From: Parvibaculum sp039973015
GTDB lineage: Bacteria > Pseudomonadota > Alphaproteobacteria > Parvibaculales > Parvibaculaceae
Direction of reading: 5' to 3'
Length of the DNA: 64,000 nucleotides
Assembly (NCBI RefSeq): GCF_039973015.1
Contig: NZ_JBDWLT010000008.1
Coordinates: 1 to 64,000, forward strand
In this document: positions 8,825-17,502 of the stretch, piece by piece
How the letters are laid out: each line of letters opens with the position of its first letter
Position numbering within the stretch: the stretch's first letter is position 1
Position numbers and translations under genes: made by a program
The notes under the pieces: model-generated
What the model saw: the letters and a program-made list of their open reading frames with translations, nothing else
Told to the model about the DNA's origin: nothing
The model's database searches: none

Positions 8825-9844
8825 TCACGCCCCGTCCGCACATGCCAGCGAGCCGGGGCCTTCACCACCCGTCTCTTCCACTACTAACGCCATCGCTTCG
8901 CGAATGACACGCTCATTCGCGCCGGATCGCGGCGCGTTTTCGGAGATGTGGCGGCGGAAGGCCCGTGCGCCCGGACGCCCCTGAAAGAGCCCCAATATAT
9001 GACGTGTCATCGCATGAAGATGTGTTCCATGCGCCAATTCTCTTTGCACATAGGGCAAGAAGGCATCAAGCACTTCATGGCGCGAGGGAACAGGGCGATC
9101 GTCGCCGTAGAAGCGCACATCCACGCCGGACAGCACATAGGGGTTCTGATAGGCGGCGCGGCCGAGCATGGCGCCATCGACATGGACGAGATGCGCTTGC
9201 GTTTCGTCGAGCGTCGCGATGCCGCCATTGACGATAATGGTCATGTCCGGCATGGCCTGTTTCAGACGATAGACGAGCGGATAGTCGAGCGGCGGGACAT
9301 CGCGGTTTTCCTTCGGCGACAAACCTTCAAGCCAGGCCTTGCGCGCGTGGACGATGAGCGTTTCGCAACCGGCTTCGCGAACGGCCTGCGCCATGGCCGG
9401 GAGGGCTTTCTCCGGCTCCTGTTCGTCCACACCGATGCGGCACTTCACGGTAACGGGGACGGAGACCGCCGACCGCATCGCCTCGACACAACGTGCAACA
9501 AGATCCGGCTCGCGCATGAGGCAGGCGCCGAAGCGGCCGGATTGCACCCGGTCCGAAGGGCAGCCGACATTGAGGTTTACTTCGTCATAGCCAAAATCAG
9601 CGGCGATGCGCGCGGCTTCAGCCAAATCCGACGGTTCGGAGCCGCCAAGCTGAACGGCAACAGGATGTTCGGACGGGTCGAAGGCGAGAAGGTGCTTGCG
9701 GTCCCCATGCAGCACCGCACCCGTCGTCACCATCTCCGTATATAGAAGTGCATGACGCGTGATGAGACGCAGGAAAAACCGGTCGTGCCGGTCCGTCCAG
9801 TCCATCATGGGGGCGACGGAGATTTTATTTGTCAGCGTGTTCAA
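8825..9844 (-). CDS. dusA: tRNA-dihydrouridine synthase A
   Basis: FMN enzyme that reduces uridines 20/20a in the tRNA D-loop. Family hallmarks in order: SVAPMMDWTDRHDRFF at the N-terminus, NVGCPSDRVQSGRFGACLM with the catalytic Cys, VTVKCRIGVD, LIVHARKAW and the FMN phosphate site IIVNGGI followed by GRAAYQNP. At 339 residues it is full length. The apparent start is TTG at 9844 (M-N-T-L-T-N). The first 15 codons plus about 84 bases upstream are repeated at 17459-17585, which marks this 5' end as a probable integration site. The codons after that are intact, so the gene should be functional. Confidence 0.95.
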   Translation of the reverse strand: MNTLTNKISVAPMMDWTDRHDRFFLRLITRHALLYTEMVTTGAVLHGDRKHLLAFDPSEHPVAVQLGGSEPSDLAEAARIAADFGYDEVNLNVGCPSDRVQSGRFGACLMREPDLVARCVEAMRSAVSVPVTVKCRIGVDEQEPEKALPAMAQAVREAGCETLIVHARKAWLEGLSPKENRDVPPLDYPLVYRLKQAMPDMTIIVNGGIATLDETQAHLVHVDGAMLGRAAYQNPYVLSGVDVRFYGDDRPVPSRHEVLDAFLPYVQRELAHGTHLHAMTRHILGLFQGRPGARAFRRHISENAPRSGANERVIREAMALVVEETGGEGPGSLACADGA

Positions 9845-9928
9845 TAGCTTACCGAGCTTCGGAGAACCTTCAAGAAGCCTAGTTTACGCTGTTGTATCCC
9901 TCAATGCTTCCCCGGTGCACATGAAAAT
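9801..9928 (-). repeat. Left copy of dusA-5' direct repeat (putative attachment site)
   Basis: About 128 bp covering codons 1-15 of dusA and about 84 bases upstream. It aligns with 17459-17585 in the same orientation, with one single-base indel. The central 52 bases are identical and the first 105 or so differ at six positions by my reading. The differences inside the coding part are synonymous or conservative, suggesting both copies come from genuine dusA 5' ends. See the finding on a dusA-integrated island. Confidence 0.85.
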
Positions 9929-9976
9929 TGGCGCCCAAGCGGAAATGCGGACGGCCTGGCCATTTTCACCTTCCGG

Positions 9977-10810
9977 TCAGAACTGACCAAGCGCCACGCG
10001 GCGCACCGCGTCGGTGTCGGTCGGCTTGTGACCGACATCGTGCTTCGGTGCAGGTACTTCCTGAACGGTGTTCGAGATGCTTCCAATGCCCGTCACCTCC
10101 ACGTCGACGACGTCGCCCGGATTCATCGGCCGCGAATTGGCGGGTGTGCCGGTCAGTACGATATCGCCCGGCAGGAAGGTGATGTGCCGCGACAGGTCGG
10201 CGAAGATGTAGTCGATCGGGAAGGTCATCTCGCTCACCGGCCCGTCCTGCACCTTCTCGCCGTTGATGTAGGTGCGCACCGACTGCTCACGAATATCCAC
10301 GCCCCGCACGATACCCGGTCCGACCGGACAGAAGCCGTCCTGCCCCTTCACACGCAGCATCGAGCCCGCATCCGTGTCGCGGAAATCCTGCGCGCCAACA
10401 TCATTCGCCGGGGCGAAGCCCGCGAGATGATCCCAGACGTCTTCCGGCGCAACATTCCGCATCGGCTTGCCAACGATGGCCGCGATCTCGCCTTCATAGT
10501 TGAGATACTGGCAGTCAGCCGGGCGGTTCAGAAAGCCGCGATGAGAATTGAGCGTCGTCAGCGGCTTCTGAAAATAGGTCGGCGTAACCAGCGGTGGCGC
10601 CTTGAACTCGACGCGCCGTGAATCGTAGTTCAGATGAATGCAGATGATCTTCGTCGGGTCGCAAGGCGGCAGATAGGCCGCGCTTGCTTCTTCCACCGTT
10701 CGACCATCGCCGAGACGGAGCTTGCCGCCCTCCTCCGGCTTCACCCAGACCGGCGTTCCCTGATGCAGGATGCGCCGCCATTCCTCGCGCGGACCTTCAA
10801 GAACGGACAT
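9977..10810 (-). CDS. FAH-family hydrolase/decarboxylase (HpaG-like)
   Basis: A 277-residue fumarylacetoacetase-fold enzyme. The core motifs are visible: ICIHLNYDSR near the start of the catalytic domain, the metal-binding E-x-E pattern in YEGEIAAIVGK, NDVGAQDFRDTD and DIVLTGTPANSRPMNPGDVV. In a homoprotocatechuate pathway this family carries out the decarboxylation/isomerisation of 5-carboxymethyl-2-hydroxymuconate-type products (HpaG role), which its position after the dioxygenase and aldehyde dehydrogenase supports. The start at 10810 (M-S-V-L-E-G) was preferred over the upstream extension, which overlaps the dioxygenase gene. It is the last gene of the minus-strand half of the cluster. 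Confidence 0.85.
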   Translation of the reverse strand: MSVLEGPREEWRRILHQGTPVWVKPEEGGKLRLGDGRTVEEASAAYLPPCDPTKIICIHLNYDSRRVEFKAPPLVTPTYFQKPLTTLNSHRGFLNRPADCQYLNYEGEIAAIVGKPMRNVAPEDVWDHLAGFAPANDVGAQDFRDTDAGSMLRVKGQDGFCPVGPGIVRGVDIREQSVRTYINGEKVQDGPVSEMTFPIDYIFADLSRHITFLPGDIVLTGTPANSRPMNPGDVVDVEVTGIGSISNTVQEVPAPKHDVGHKPTDTDAVRRVALGQF

Positions 10811-10848
10811 GTATTTTCCTTCCCTTATTATTGTCCCGGTACGGACCT

Positions 10849-11754
10849 TCAGGCCGGCACCATGAAACCCTTCATGTTCTCGAAAATCGGCGTGTGGCCG
10901 TAGGTGTCCCGCTGATAGAACTCCGACTGGCCGGTGGGTGCGCGGCCACCCCATCCGATCTCGTTCATGAAGCCGGAGGGGTTCTTGAAATAGAAGGAGA
11001 AGTTGTGATCGTTGGAATGGCTGCCCGGTTCAAGGATCACCGGCAATTGCGCCAGGCGCACAATGTCTTGCGTAAGCCCGACATCCTCAAGCCGCTCCAC
11101 TTCAAACATCAGATGATTGATTGTCTTCTCCGACGGCTCGCCGAATGCAAGAGTGTGCTGGCGCGTATTGCAGTGAAGAAACATCAGTTCGACCTTCTCC
11201 GGCATACCGGGAATCGCGATCTTGTATTCGACGCCGCCACGCATTCCGAGCAGCGAGTAGAATGCATGCAGCTCCTCGAAACCGGCGCGCCGGTTCAGCA
11301 TCATGTGACCGAAGCCACCGCCTGCCGTCTTGAATCCGCCATGCATCCTTCTTCCCGGATGGAAGGGAAGGTCATACTGGACGAGCGGACCATGGAAGAG
11401 CTCGATGGCAAACCCGTTCGGGTCTGCCAGGAACATGACCTCAAGCACATGACGTGCTTCAGCCTCCTCGTGACTGCCGATCCGGACGTCGACTCCCGCA
11501 GCCTTGAGACGGTCAGCCATTTCGCGGAACTCCAGCACACCCGCAAGACGGAGCCCCATGACGAGAAGATCGTCCGCCGGATTTTCGACGAGCTTGATCC
11601 TGTGGTGCCAGTAGTCCATCCGCAGATAACGCGTTTTCTCGTCTTCGCCCGGCCTGACCTCAAGGGCCAGAACCTGAGAGGCATATTCCTCCCACGCAGC
11701 AAGATTGCTGACGCCGAGCGTGACATAACCCAGTTCCGTGACTTCTACCGCCAT
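10849..11754 (-). CDS. Type I (VOC/BphC-like) extradiol ring-cleavage dioxygenase
   Basis: A 301-residue two-module vicinal-oxygen-chelate protein. The C-terminal module keeps the iron-binding triad of catechol 2,3-dioxygenase/BphC enzymes: His in GGFGHMMLN, His in TINHLMFEV and Glu in GFMNEIGWGG. The N-terminal module (LGYVTLGVSNLAAWEEY) is the degenerate half. It should cleave a catechol next to the hydroxyls to give a hydroxymuconic semialdehyde. The classical E. coli homoprotocatechuate dioxygenase is of the unrelated LigB type, so this is a different solution. The ATG at 11754 follows a perfect GGAGG and is clearly the start. Confidence 0.9.
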   Translation of the reverse strand: MAVEVTELGYVTLGVSNLAAWEEYASQVLALEVRPGEDEKTRYLRMDYWHHRIKLVENPADDLLVMGLRLAGVLEFREMADRLKAAGVDVRIGSHEEAEARHVLEVMFLADPNGFAIELFHGPLVQYDLPFHPGRRMHGGFKTAGGGFGHMMLNRRAGFEELHAFYSLLGMRGGVEYKIAIPGMPEKVELMFLHCNTRQHTLAFGEPSEKTINHLMFEVERLEDVGLTQDIVRLAQLPVILEPGSHSNDHNFSFYFKNPSGFMNEIGWGGRAPTGQSEFYQRDTYGHTPIFENMKGFMVPA

Positions 11755-11765
11755 GATTTCCTCCC

Positions 11766-13229
11766 TCAAGCGAACGATCCTTTGCGGACCGATATGTTTT
11801 TTATGTCGGTGTAGAAGTCGAAGCTCCAGACGCCGCCTTCACGCCCGATGCCCGAGTCCTTCGATCCGCCGAACGGCGCGGCAAGGTCGCGAACGAAGAA
11901 GCAGTTGACCCAGATCGTCCCGGCGACGACTTGCGAGGCGATATCCATCGCCCGCTTTTCGCTGCGGCTGAACAGCGTGCCCGCGAGGCCGTAGCGCGTG
12001 TTGTTCGCGAGTTTGACCACCTCATCGTCGGAGGAAAAGCTCTGCCAGGTGAGAACCGGACCGAAGACTTCGCGCTGCGAAATCTCGAAATCGGGGCTCA
12101 CATCGGCAAAGAGCGTGGGTTCGAAGTAGAGGTCGCCGAAATTGGAACGGCCCCCGCCCCAGAGCGGTACAGCGCCGTCGGCCTTCGCCCGCTCAACGAA
12201 CCCCGCGACGCGCTCGAAATGCTCCTTGTGGATCAGCGGCCCGACCCGCGTATCCTTGTCGCGCGGATCGCCGACCGTCATGTGGGCGGCGGCGCCGCGC
12301 ACCTTTTCGAGGAACTGTTCCTCGACCTTCTTCTCCACCATGATGCGCGTGCCCGCCAGACAGACTTGACCGGCGTTCATGTACTGAGCGGCAACGGTTT
12401 GCGCGGCGGCATCGAGATCGGCGTCGGCGCAGACGATGAAGGGAGACTTTCCGCCGAGCTCCGCGCTCATCGGCGTGATGGATCGCGCCGCCGCCTGACC
12501 GATGATTTTTGCGGTATCGGTCGAGCCCGTGAAGCTGATGCGGTCGACGCCGGGATGGTTCACGAGAGCGTCGCCCGCTTCCTCGCCAATCCCCTGTACG
12601 ACATTCAACACACCAGCAGGTATGCCCGCCTCATGCGCGATGTCCGCCATGAGCGAACAGGTGAGAGGGGCCCATTCCGGCGGCTTCACGACAATGGTGT
12701 TGCCGGCGGCGAGCGCCGGGCCGATCTTCCAGGTGGTCAGCATCAGCGGTGCGTTCCACGGCGTGATGAGGACCGCCACGCCCGCCGGGTCGTATTTCAC
12801 ATGGTTCACGACTTCGGGCGAGTCGATCGAATGCCCGTCAAGCGTCATTGCCCAGTCGGCGAAGAACTCGATGTTCTGCGCGGCGCGCGGAACGACACGA
12901 TGGACGTTGCCCATGAGGAGTGAGCCGTTGTCCATCGTTTCGACCGCGGCCAACTCATTGACCCGGGCCTTCAAGCCCTCGGCGAATTTCTTGAGGATCG
13001 GAAGCCTTCCCTTGGGCCCGAGTGCTGCCCATACCGGGAAGGCTTTGCGTGCGGATGCGACCGCCGCATCCGCTTCCGCCTTGCCACCCGCCGATACATC
13101 CGCGAGATGCGAGCCGTCGATGGGGGAGAAGTCAGGGAACTTCTCCTTCGAGGAAACGCGTCTACCGTCGATCCAGTGATCGGTGGAAACATCGACGCCC
13201 GCGACTTTCACGGTGTTGCCGCTCATCAT
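11766..13229 (-). CDS. Aldehyde dehydrogenase (HpaE-like semialdehyde dehydrogenase)
   Basis: A 487-residue NAD(P)-dependent aldehyde dehydrogenase. Visible are the cofactor segment TPWNAPLMLTTWK, ISFTGSTDTAKIIGQ, the catalytic Glu in AELGGKSPF, the catalytic Cys in NAGQVCLAGTRI and the C-terminal EVFGPVLTW. Closest in character to HpaE, which oxidises 5-carboxymethyl-2-hydroxymuconic semialdehyde. Its ATG overlaps the TGA of the upstream monooxygenase gene (ATGA), so the two are translationally coupled; a second ATG three bases downstream is equally possible. The dioxygenase that makes its substrate follows immediately. Confidence 0.9.
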   Translation of the reverse strand: MMSGNTVKVAGVDVSTDHWIDGRRVSSKEKFPDFSPIDGSHLADVSAGGKAEADAAVASARKAFPVWAALGPKGRLPILKKFAEGLKARVNELAAVETMDNGSLLMGNVHRVVPRAAQNIEFFADWAMTLDGHSIDSPEVVNHVKYDPAGVAVLITPWNAPLMLTTWKIGPALAAGNTIVVKPPEWAPLTCSLMADIAHEAGIPAGVLNVVQGIGEEAGDALVNHPGVDRISFTGSTDTAKIIGQAAARSITPMSAELGGKSPFIVCADADLDAAAQTVAAQYMNAGQVCLAGTRIMVEKKVEEQFLEKVRGAAAHMTVGDPRDKDTRVGPLIHKEHFERVAGFVERAKADGAVPLWGGGRSNFGDLYFEPTLFADVSPDFEISQREVFGPVLTWQSFSSDDEVVKLANNTRYGLAGTLFSRSEKRAMDIASQVVAGTIWVNCFFVRDLAAPFGGSKDSGIGREGGVWSFDFYTDIKNISVRKGSFA

Positions 13230-14701
13230 ACGGCCTCCGCGAATTTCACCGCCGGGGCCAGCGGCTTGTCTTCCTTGATGAAGCGATCGACCAGTCTGTC
13301 CGCGCGGGCGCGATCGGCGATCATATGCGCGACCTGCTGGTTGCGCGCGCCCGACGCCAGATAGAAACGCTCATACTGTTCACCGCGGCTTGCAAGCGCG
13401 CTACCTGTGAAGTCCCAGGCGAGACGGAAGAGCCGGCTGCGCGTCTCCGCATCGATGCCGTTTGCGCCATGCATGTAACGCTCGATGAGCGGACGCAGTT
13501 CAGGGTTTGCGAGCTGCGCTTCGGTCGGTGCGGCAAGCAGATTGTGCGAACCGAGCAGCCGGATGATCTCGTTCACGCGGGGAAACCAGGTCGGCAGCAT
13601 CGACTTCAACGCCGTCATCGGCGCGCCATGCGGGAACCAGACGCCGTTGCCGAATTCATAGGCATTCTCTTCCGCCATCTGAATGCAGGAACGGGCGAAT
13701 TCGCCATAGCTCCAGAGTTCGCCGAGCATCTGGATCGATGGCGGCTGCAGACCGCCAACCGCTTCCGTCATACGCGTTGCGACACCCCAGGCGAATTCGA
13801 GCTTCGTCTGGGCACGGATCATGGCCTGCTGCGTGACGTTCGGGAACCAGCCAGTCGACATGACTTGGTTGTATACCTCGACGTTGCAGTTGATGTGGAT
13901 TCGGTCGTGCGGCACCTCGACATCATCGAAGATTACGAAGGCGTCCTGTTCGTCGAAGCGCGAGGATAGCGGATGGTCGTGCACGTTGAGCGTGCCGGCG
14001 CAGCTGTCGCGGCAGATGAATTTGAGCCCCGGCGTATCCATCGGGATACAGAAGGCGAGCGCATAATCATGCGCGTCCGGCCGCACCGGATGAGCCGGAT
14101 ATACAGCAAGCTCATCCGCAAAGGGGGCGAGCGTGGCCAGCACGCGGGCACCGCGCACGATGATGCCGTACTCCGTTTCGCCAACCTTGTGCAATGGCAC
14201 CTCATTCGGCGGCCCAACGATATCGCCACCTGCCTTGTCGATGGTCGGGTGAATGATGGTGTGGGTAAGGGAGATGTCGTTACGGCGCAGGAACTTCTGA
14301 TAGTTGACGAGGTTCTCCGCGCCCTCTTCGTTTCCGTTCGCGCCCCATTCGTCCGCGCGGCCAGCAAAGCCGGCATAGGTAACATTCATGTAATCCGGCG
14401 AACGTCCCATCACGCCGACCGTATATTCGGCGTGGCGCTGCAGCGCCTTGTGGCGGCGCAGGATGTCGTCCTTCGAACGGGGGATCATGTGCGTGGCATT
14501 GATCTTCTCGCCCGTCTCAGGGTCCGGCATCAGGCAGTCATCGGCATGCTGGTGCTGAAGGTCGAACAACCCCGCGAGGCCGCGCGCCGCGCCGGCGAAA
14601 GCAGGATGGTTGACAACATCGGTGACCTTCTCGGAGCCGAGCCAGATCTCCCGGCTGCCTCTCAAGCCCTTCAAAAACTCTTCTCCCGTGCGTGCCGGCA
14701 T
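13226..14701 (-). CDS. hpaB: 4-hydroxyphenylacetate 3-hydroxylase-family flavin monooxygenase (HpaB-like)
   Basis: A 491-residue member of the two-component FADH2-dependent phenol hydroxylases. The two-part HpaB architecture is clear: an N-terminal domain starting GEEFLKGL and a C-terminal acyl-CoA-dehydrogenase-like domain, with DDVEVPHDRI and SCAGTLNVHDHPLSSRF in between. It would ortho-hydroxylate a phenolic substrate to a catechol for the neighbouring dioxygenase. No HpaC-type reductase lies in the cluster, so reduced flavin must come from elsewhere. It leads the minus-strand operon, with a possible -35 (TTGACT) and a putative operator upstream at 14762-14780. The true substrate may not be 4-hydroxyphenylacetate. 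Confidence 0.88.
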   Translation of the reverse strand: MPARTGEEFLKGLRGSREIWLGSEKVTDVVNHPAFAGAARGLAGLFDLQHQHADDCLMPDPETGEKINATHMIPRSKDDILRRHKALQRHAEYTVGVMGRSPDYMNVTYAGFAGRADEWGANGNEEGAENLVNYQKFLRRNDISLTHTIIHPTIDKAGGDIVGPPNEVPLHKVGETEYGIIVRGARVLATLAPFADELAVYPAHPVRPDAHDYALAFCIPMDTPGLKFICRDSCAGTLNVHDHPLSSRFDEQDAFVIFDDVEVPHDRIHINCNVEVYNQVMSTGWFPNVTQQAMIRAQTKLEFAWGVATRMTEAVGGLQPPSIQMLGELWSYGEFARSCIQMAEENAYEFGNGVWFPHGAPMTALKSMLPTWFPRVNEIIRLLGSHNLLAAPTEAQLANPELRPLIERYMHGANGIDAETRSRLFRLAWDFTGSALASRGEQYERFYLASGARNQQVAHMIADRARADRLVDRFIKEDKPLAPAVKFAEAV

Positions 14702-14761
14702 GGCGCGATCCCCTCCCTAGTGTCGGCGGCACCCTCGCTGGCGCGCCATTTGTGATTCAAT

Positions 14762-14780
14762 TCATTTATGACTACACTCA
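14762..14780. promoter_or_regulatory. Putative TetR operator, hpaB-side copy
   Basis: TCATTTATGA, two bases, ACACTCA. The same 17 fixed positions of 19 recur before hpaI at 15651-15669. On the minus strand it overlaps the likely -10 region of the hpaB promoter, whose -35 TTGACT lies within the palindrome CTTGAGTCAAG at 14790-14800. Repetition at both divergent transcription units around a TetR gene makes it the likely operator. Confidence 0.6.
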
Positions 14781-14910
14781 TATTCATTTCTTGAGTCAAG
14801 CGAAATGCATGCTGCGGAAATGAAGGGCGCGATTGACAATGCGGAACGATCGGCCAAGTTGTTGCCCTATCGAAATTCCTTACGGATTCGCAGGAAGGGG
14901 CGGGCTCGGC

Positions 14911-15615
14911 GTGACAAAGGCGGCGAAGAAGCAGGCAGTGACGCGCGGGGCAGAGAAGGTGCCCCCTATGGGTCGCCGCGAACGCAACAAGCAGGAAAAA
15001 TTCGACCGCATCCTCGCGGCCTCGCGCGATCTTTTCGCCGCAAAGGGATTCGCCGAAACGACGACGCAGGAAATTGCCGAGCGGGCAGATATCGGTACCG
15101 GCACCCTTTTCCTTTACGCGAAGACCAAGGAAGACTTGCTCATCATGGTCTTCAAGGATGAGATGATCGAGACGTCGCGGGCGGCCTTTCGCAAAGTGTC
15201 TCCAGCAACGCCGCTTGTCGACCAGCTCATGCAGGTCTTTGGAGCGATGGTCGCCTATCATAACCGTGACGTTCCGCTGGCGCGCGCACTGATACGCGAA
15301 ATCACGATCCTTTCCCGGCCGGAGCGCCGGGAAGATGTACGCACCCTCATGCGTATCATCTACAGCGGGATCGGCGACCTCATCGCCGGGGCGCGCGACC
15401 GGGAAGGACTTCGGTCCGATATCGACCCGATGCTGGCGGGCGAGAGTCTTTTCGGGATCTATTATCTCGGCCTCATCGGCTGGCTCAGCGGCCAGACAAC
15501 CAAGCAGGCTTTTCTGAAACGACTGCGCGTCAAGTTCATTCTGGCGATCGACGGACTGCGCCCTACTGCCCCCGAGGCGGGCGGTACACGCAAACGGCGA
15601 CCGGCAAAGGCCTGA
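14911..15615 (+). CDS. TetR-family transcriptional regulator
   Basis: A TetR-type repressor with the helix-turn-helix in the first third: RDLFAAKGFAETTTQEIAE followed by ADIGTGTLFLYAKTKEDLL. A ligand-binding helical domain of about 140 residues follows. It sits between the two halves of the hpa-like cluster and probably represses both in the absence of a pathway intermediate. Three starts are possible: ATG 14839, GTG 14911 and ATG 14968. I prefer GTG 14911 because AGGAAGGGG precedes it at usable spacing, but 14968 also has a good ribosome site. The protein is 234 residues with the chosen start. Confidence 0.82.
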   Translation: MTKAAKKQAVTRGAEKVPPMGRRERNKQEKFDRILAASRDLFAAKGFAETTTQEIAERADIGTGTLFLYAKTKEDLLIMVFKDEMIETSRAAFRKVSPATPLVDQLMQVFGAMVAYHNRDVPLARALIREITILSRPERREDVRTLMRIIYSGIGDLIAGARDREGLRSDIDPMLAGESLFGIYYLGLIGWLSGQTTKQAFLKRLRVKFILAIDGLRPTAPEAGGTRKRRPAKA

Positions 15616-15650
15616 GTCCGTCGAGCCCGCCCATGCATTATTGACTTTCA

Positions 15651-15669
15651 TCATTTATGATGACACTCA
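15651..15669. promoter_or_regulatory. Putative TetR operator, hpaI-side copy
   Basis: TCATTTATGA, two bases, ACACTCA, matching the element before hpaB at every position except the two-base spacer. It follows a TTGACT box at 15641-15646 and so would block the hpaI-hpaH promoter. The core TCATTTATGA is itself an imperfect palindrome. Confidence 0.6.
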
Positions 15670-15713
15670 GTAATTAGCGGCCCGTGAAGGTCGCGACATG
15701 CGGGGAGCTCATC

Positions 15714-16484
15714 ATGAACACATCCTTGAAATCGCGCTGGGCGTCCGGCGAGGTTACGCTCGGCGCCTGGTGCATGATCCCCGAACCGTTGACGGCGGAA
15801 GCGCTGGGCCGCGCCGGTTTCGACTGGGCGTTGGTCGATATGCAGCATGGCTGCATGGATTACGAGACGGCGCTCGAGATGATCCGCGCCATCGACCTCA
15901 CCCCCGCCCTGCCCGTCGTCCGTGTGCCGTGGAACGATCCCGGTATCATCGGACGCATGCTGGATGCGGGCGCGCTCGGTATCGTCATTCCGATGATCCA
16001 GACGGCAGAAGATGCAAGGCGCGCCGTCGACGCTTGCCTCTATCCGCCAAAGGGACGGCGCAGCTTCGGCCCCGTGCGTGTCGGGCAGAGAGACGGACCG
16101 GGCTATTTCATGGAAGCGAATGAACGCATCGCCGTCATTCCCATGATCGAAACGCCCGAGGCTCTCGCGAATGTAGAGGAGATCGCCACCGTGCCAGGTG
16201 TCGACGCGCTGTTTGTGGGCCCCTTCGACCTCTCGATCGCACTCGGCCTGCCGCCGGGCGACAATGACGGCAAGCCTGCCTTCGATGAGGCCATTGCACG
16301 CGTCTCCGCCGCCGCGCGCTCGGCCGGCATAGCAACCGCCGTTCTCTCCAATGCGAAGGTCGCACCGCTCCGCATCGGACAAGGCTTCCAGATGATCTCC
16401 ACCACCACGGACATCAACGCACTGGCTATGGCGGCACGCGGCGATCTCGAAGCCGTGAAGTCCACACAGAAGAAGGAAAACTGA
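15714..16484 (+). CDS. hpaI: 4-hydroxy-2-oxoheptanedioate aldolase-type enzyme (HpaI-like)
   Basis: A class II metal-dependent pyruvate aldolase of the HpcH/HpaI family that splits a 4-hydroxy-2-oxo acid into pyruvate and an aldehyde, the last step of meta-cleavage. Motifs include LGAWCMIPEP, FDWALVDMQHG, VRVPWNDPG, GALGIVIPMIQ, the metal ligand Glu in IPMIETPEAL and DALFVGPFDLS. The ATG at 15714 has GGGGAG seven bases upstream and gives 256 residues, close to the usual 260; the upstream GTG at 15684 is less likely. hpaH follows after one base, so the two are one transcript. Confidence 0.9.
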   Translation: MNTSLKSRWASGEVTLGAWCMIPEPLTAEALGRAGFDWALVDMQHGCMDYETALEMIRAIDLTPALPVVRVPWNDPGIIGRMLDAGALGIVIPMIQTAEDARRAVDACLYPPKGRRSFGPVRVGQRDGPGYFMEANERIAVIPMIETPEALANVEEIATVPGVDALFVGPFDLSIALGLPPGDNDGKPAFDEAIARVSAAARSAGIATAVLSNAKVAPLRIGQGFQMISTTTDINALAMAARGDLEAVKSTQKKEN

Positions 16485-16485
16485 C

Positions 16486-17277
16486 ATGCTCGGGCAATCG
16501 GACCGCGACGAGATCGTCGCCCGTCTCTTCGAGACATACCGGACCCGGCAGCCCATGCCGCTTCCCTCGAAGACCTGGCCCGACATTGAAGTCGAGGATG
16601 CCTACCGCATCCAGCAGGCCTTCGTTGCGCAGAAAGTCGCGCAGGGTGGCAAGGTGAAAGGTTACAAGGTCGGCCTCACCTCGAAAGCGATGCAGGAGTT
16701 CTCGGGCACGACCGAGCCGGACTTCAGCGCCGTCACCAACGATTTCTTCGTCCCCGAGGCAACACCCATCCCGATGTCGCGTTTCTTCGCACCGATGATC
16801 GAAATGGAGATCGCCTTCGTGATGAAAGAGCCGTTAAAGGGCCCCGGCGTTCTGCCCGTCGACGTCATCCGCGCGACCGACTTCGTCCTGCCGGCCATCG
16901 AGATCGTGGACTTCCGCGTCGAGCGCGGTCCGGGTCTCAGCGTGATCGACAACATAGCGGACCTCGCCTTTTGCGGCGCGGTCGTTCTCGGCGCCAATCC
17001 GTGCCGTCTCGACCAGATCGATATTCGCCGCGTCAAGGGCGAGATCAGCCGGAACGGGATCAAAGAGCTCGAAGGTGAGGCTTCCGCCGTGCTCGGCAAC
17101 CCGGTGACCGCAGTCGCGTGGCTTGCGAACAAGCTCGGCGAGTTCGGCACCTCCTTCGAACCAGGCGACACGATCCTCACCGGCTCCTTCGTGCGAGTGC
17201 TTCCCGTCGAGGTCGGAGACGAATTCGTCTGCCGCTTCGATCAGGGGCTCGGCGAGGTGTCGACGAGTTTCGTATAG
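16486..17277 (+). CDS. hpaH: 2-oxo-hepta-4-ene-1,7-dioate hydratase (HpaH-like)
   Basis: A 263-residue hydratase of the MhpD/HpaH group, which share the FAH fold, adding water to the enol/oxo-diene acid before aldol cleavage by HpaI. Sequence features: VEDAYRIQQAFVAQKV, KGYKVGLTSKAM, the metal-site segment MIEMEIAFVM, PAIEIVDFRV and FEPGDTILTGSFVR. Length is typical. Coupled to hpaI on the plus strand, it completes the lower pathway begun by the minus-strand genes of the same cluster. Confidence 0.9.
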   Translation: MLGQSDRDEIVARLFETYRTRQPMPLPSKTWPDIEVEDAYRIQQAFVAQKVAQGGKVKGYKVGLTSKAMQEFSGTTEPDFSAVTNDFFVPEATPIPMSRFFAPMIEMEIAFVMKEPLKGPGVLPVDVIRATDFVLPAIEIVDFRVERGPGLSVIDNIADLAFCGAVVLGANPCRLDQIDIRRVKGEISRNGIKELEGEASAVLGNPVTAVAWLANKLGEFGTSFEPGDTILTGSFVRVLPVEVGDEFVCRFDQGLGEVSTSFV

Positions 17278-17295
17278 CGGCCTCACGGATACAAT

Positions 17296-17502
17296 TCAGC
17301 GCACAATAGCCAAGAACACCTCTACTCCGTTGGCGGCGAACGGCAATCGCTCGCGTGACGCGCTCATCAACGCGAGCACCGCTTGTGCATCTCTATCACC
17401 GCACACGCTGAGTACACGGCGCCGCCTAAGCTGTTGAGACAAAGGCAACTCGTTCAAATCCATCATGGGCGCGATGGAGATTCTGTTTGTCAGCGTGTTC
17501 AA
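17296..17502 (-). pseudogene. dusA 5' fragment
   Basis: An open frame of 68 codons whose first 15 (MNTLTNRISIAPMMD) match the start of DusA, including the same TTG start. It then diverges abruptly into unrelated residues (L-N-E-L-P-L-S-Q-Q) with no flavin or tRNA-binding features. It is the stump of a dusA gene, not a functional product. Two conservative substitutions (K to R, V to I) relative to the intact copy show that it is not a recent exact duplication. Confidence 0.8.

Noticed and set aside
8813..8836. Hairpin GACGGGCG / CGCCCCGTC across the dusA stop codon
   Set aside because: One-base bulge, no T-run on either strand and partly inside the coding region, so not supportable as a terminator.
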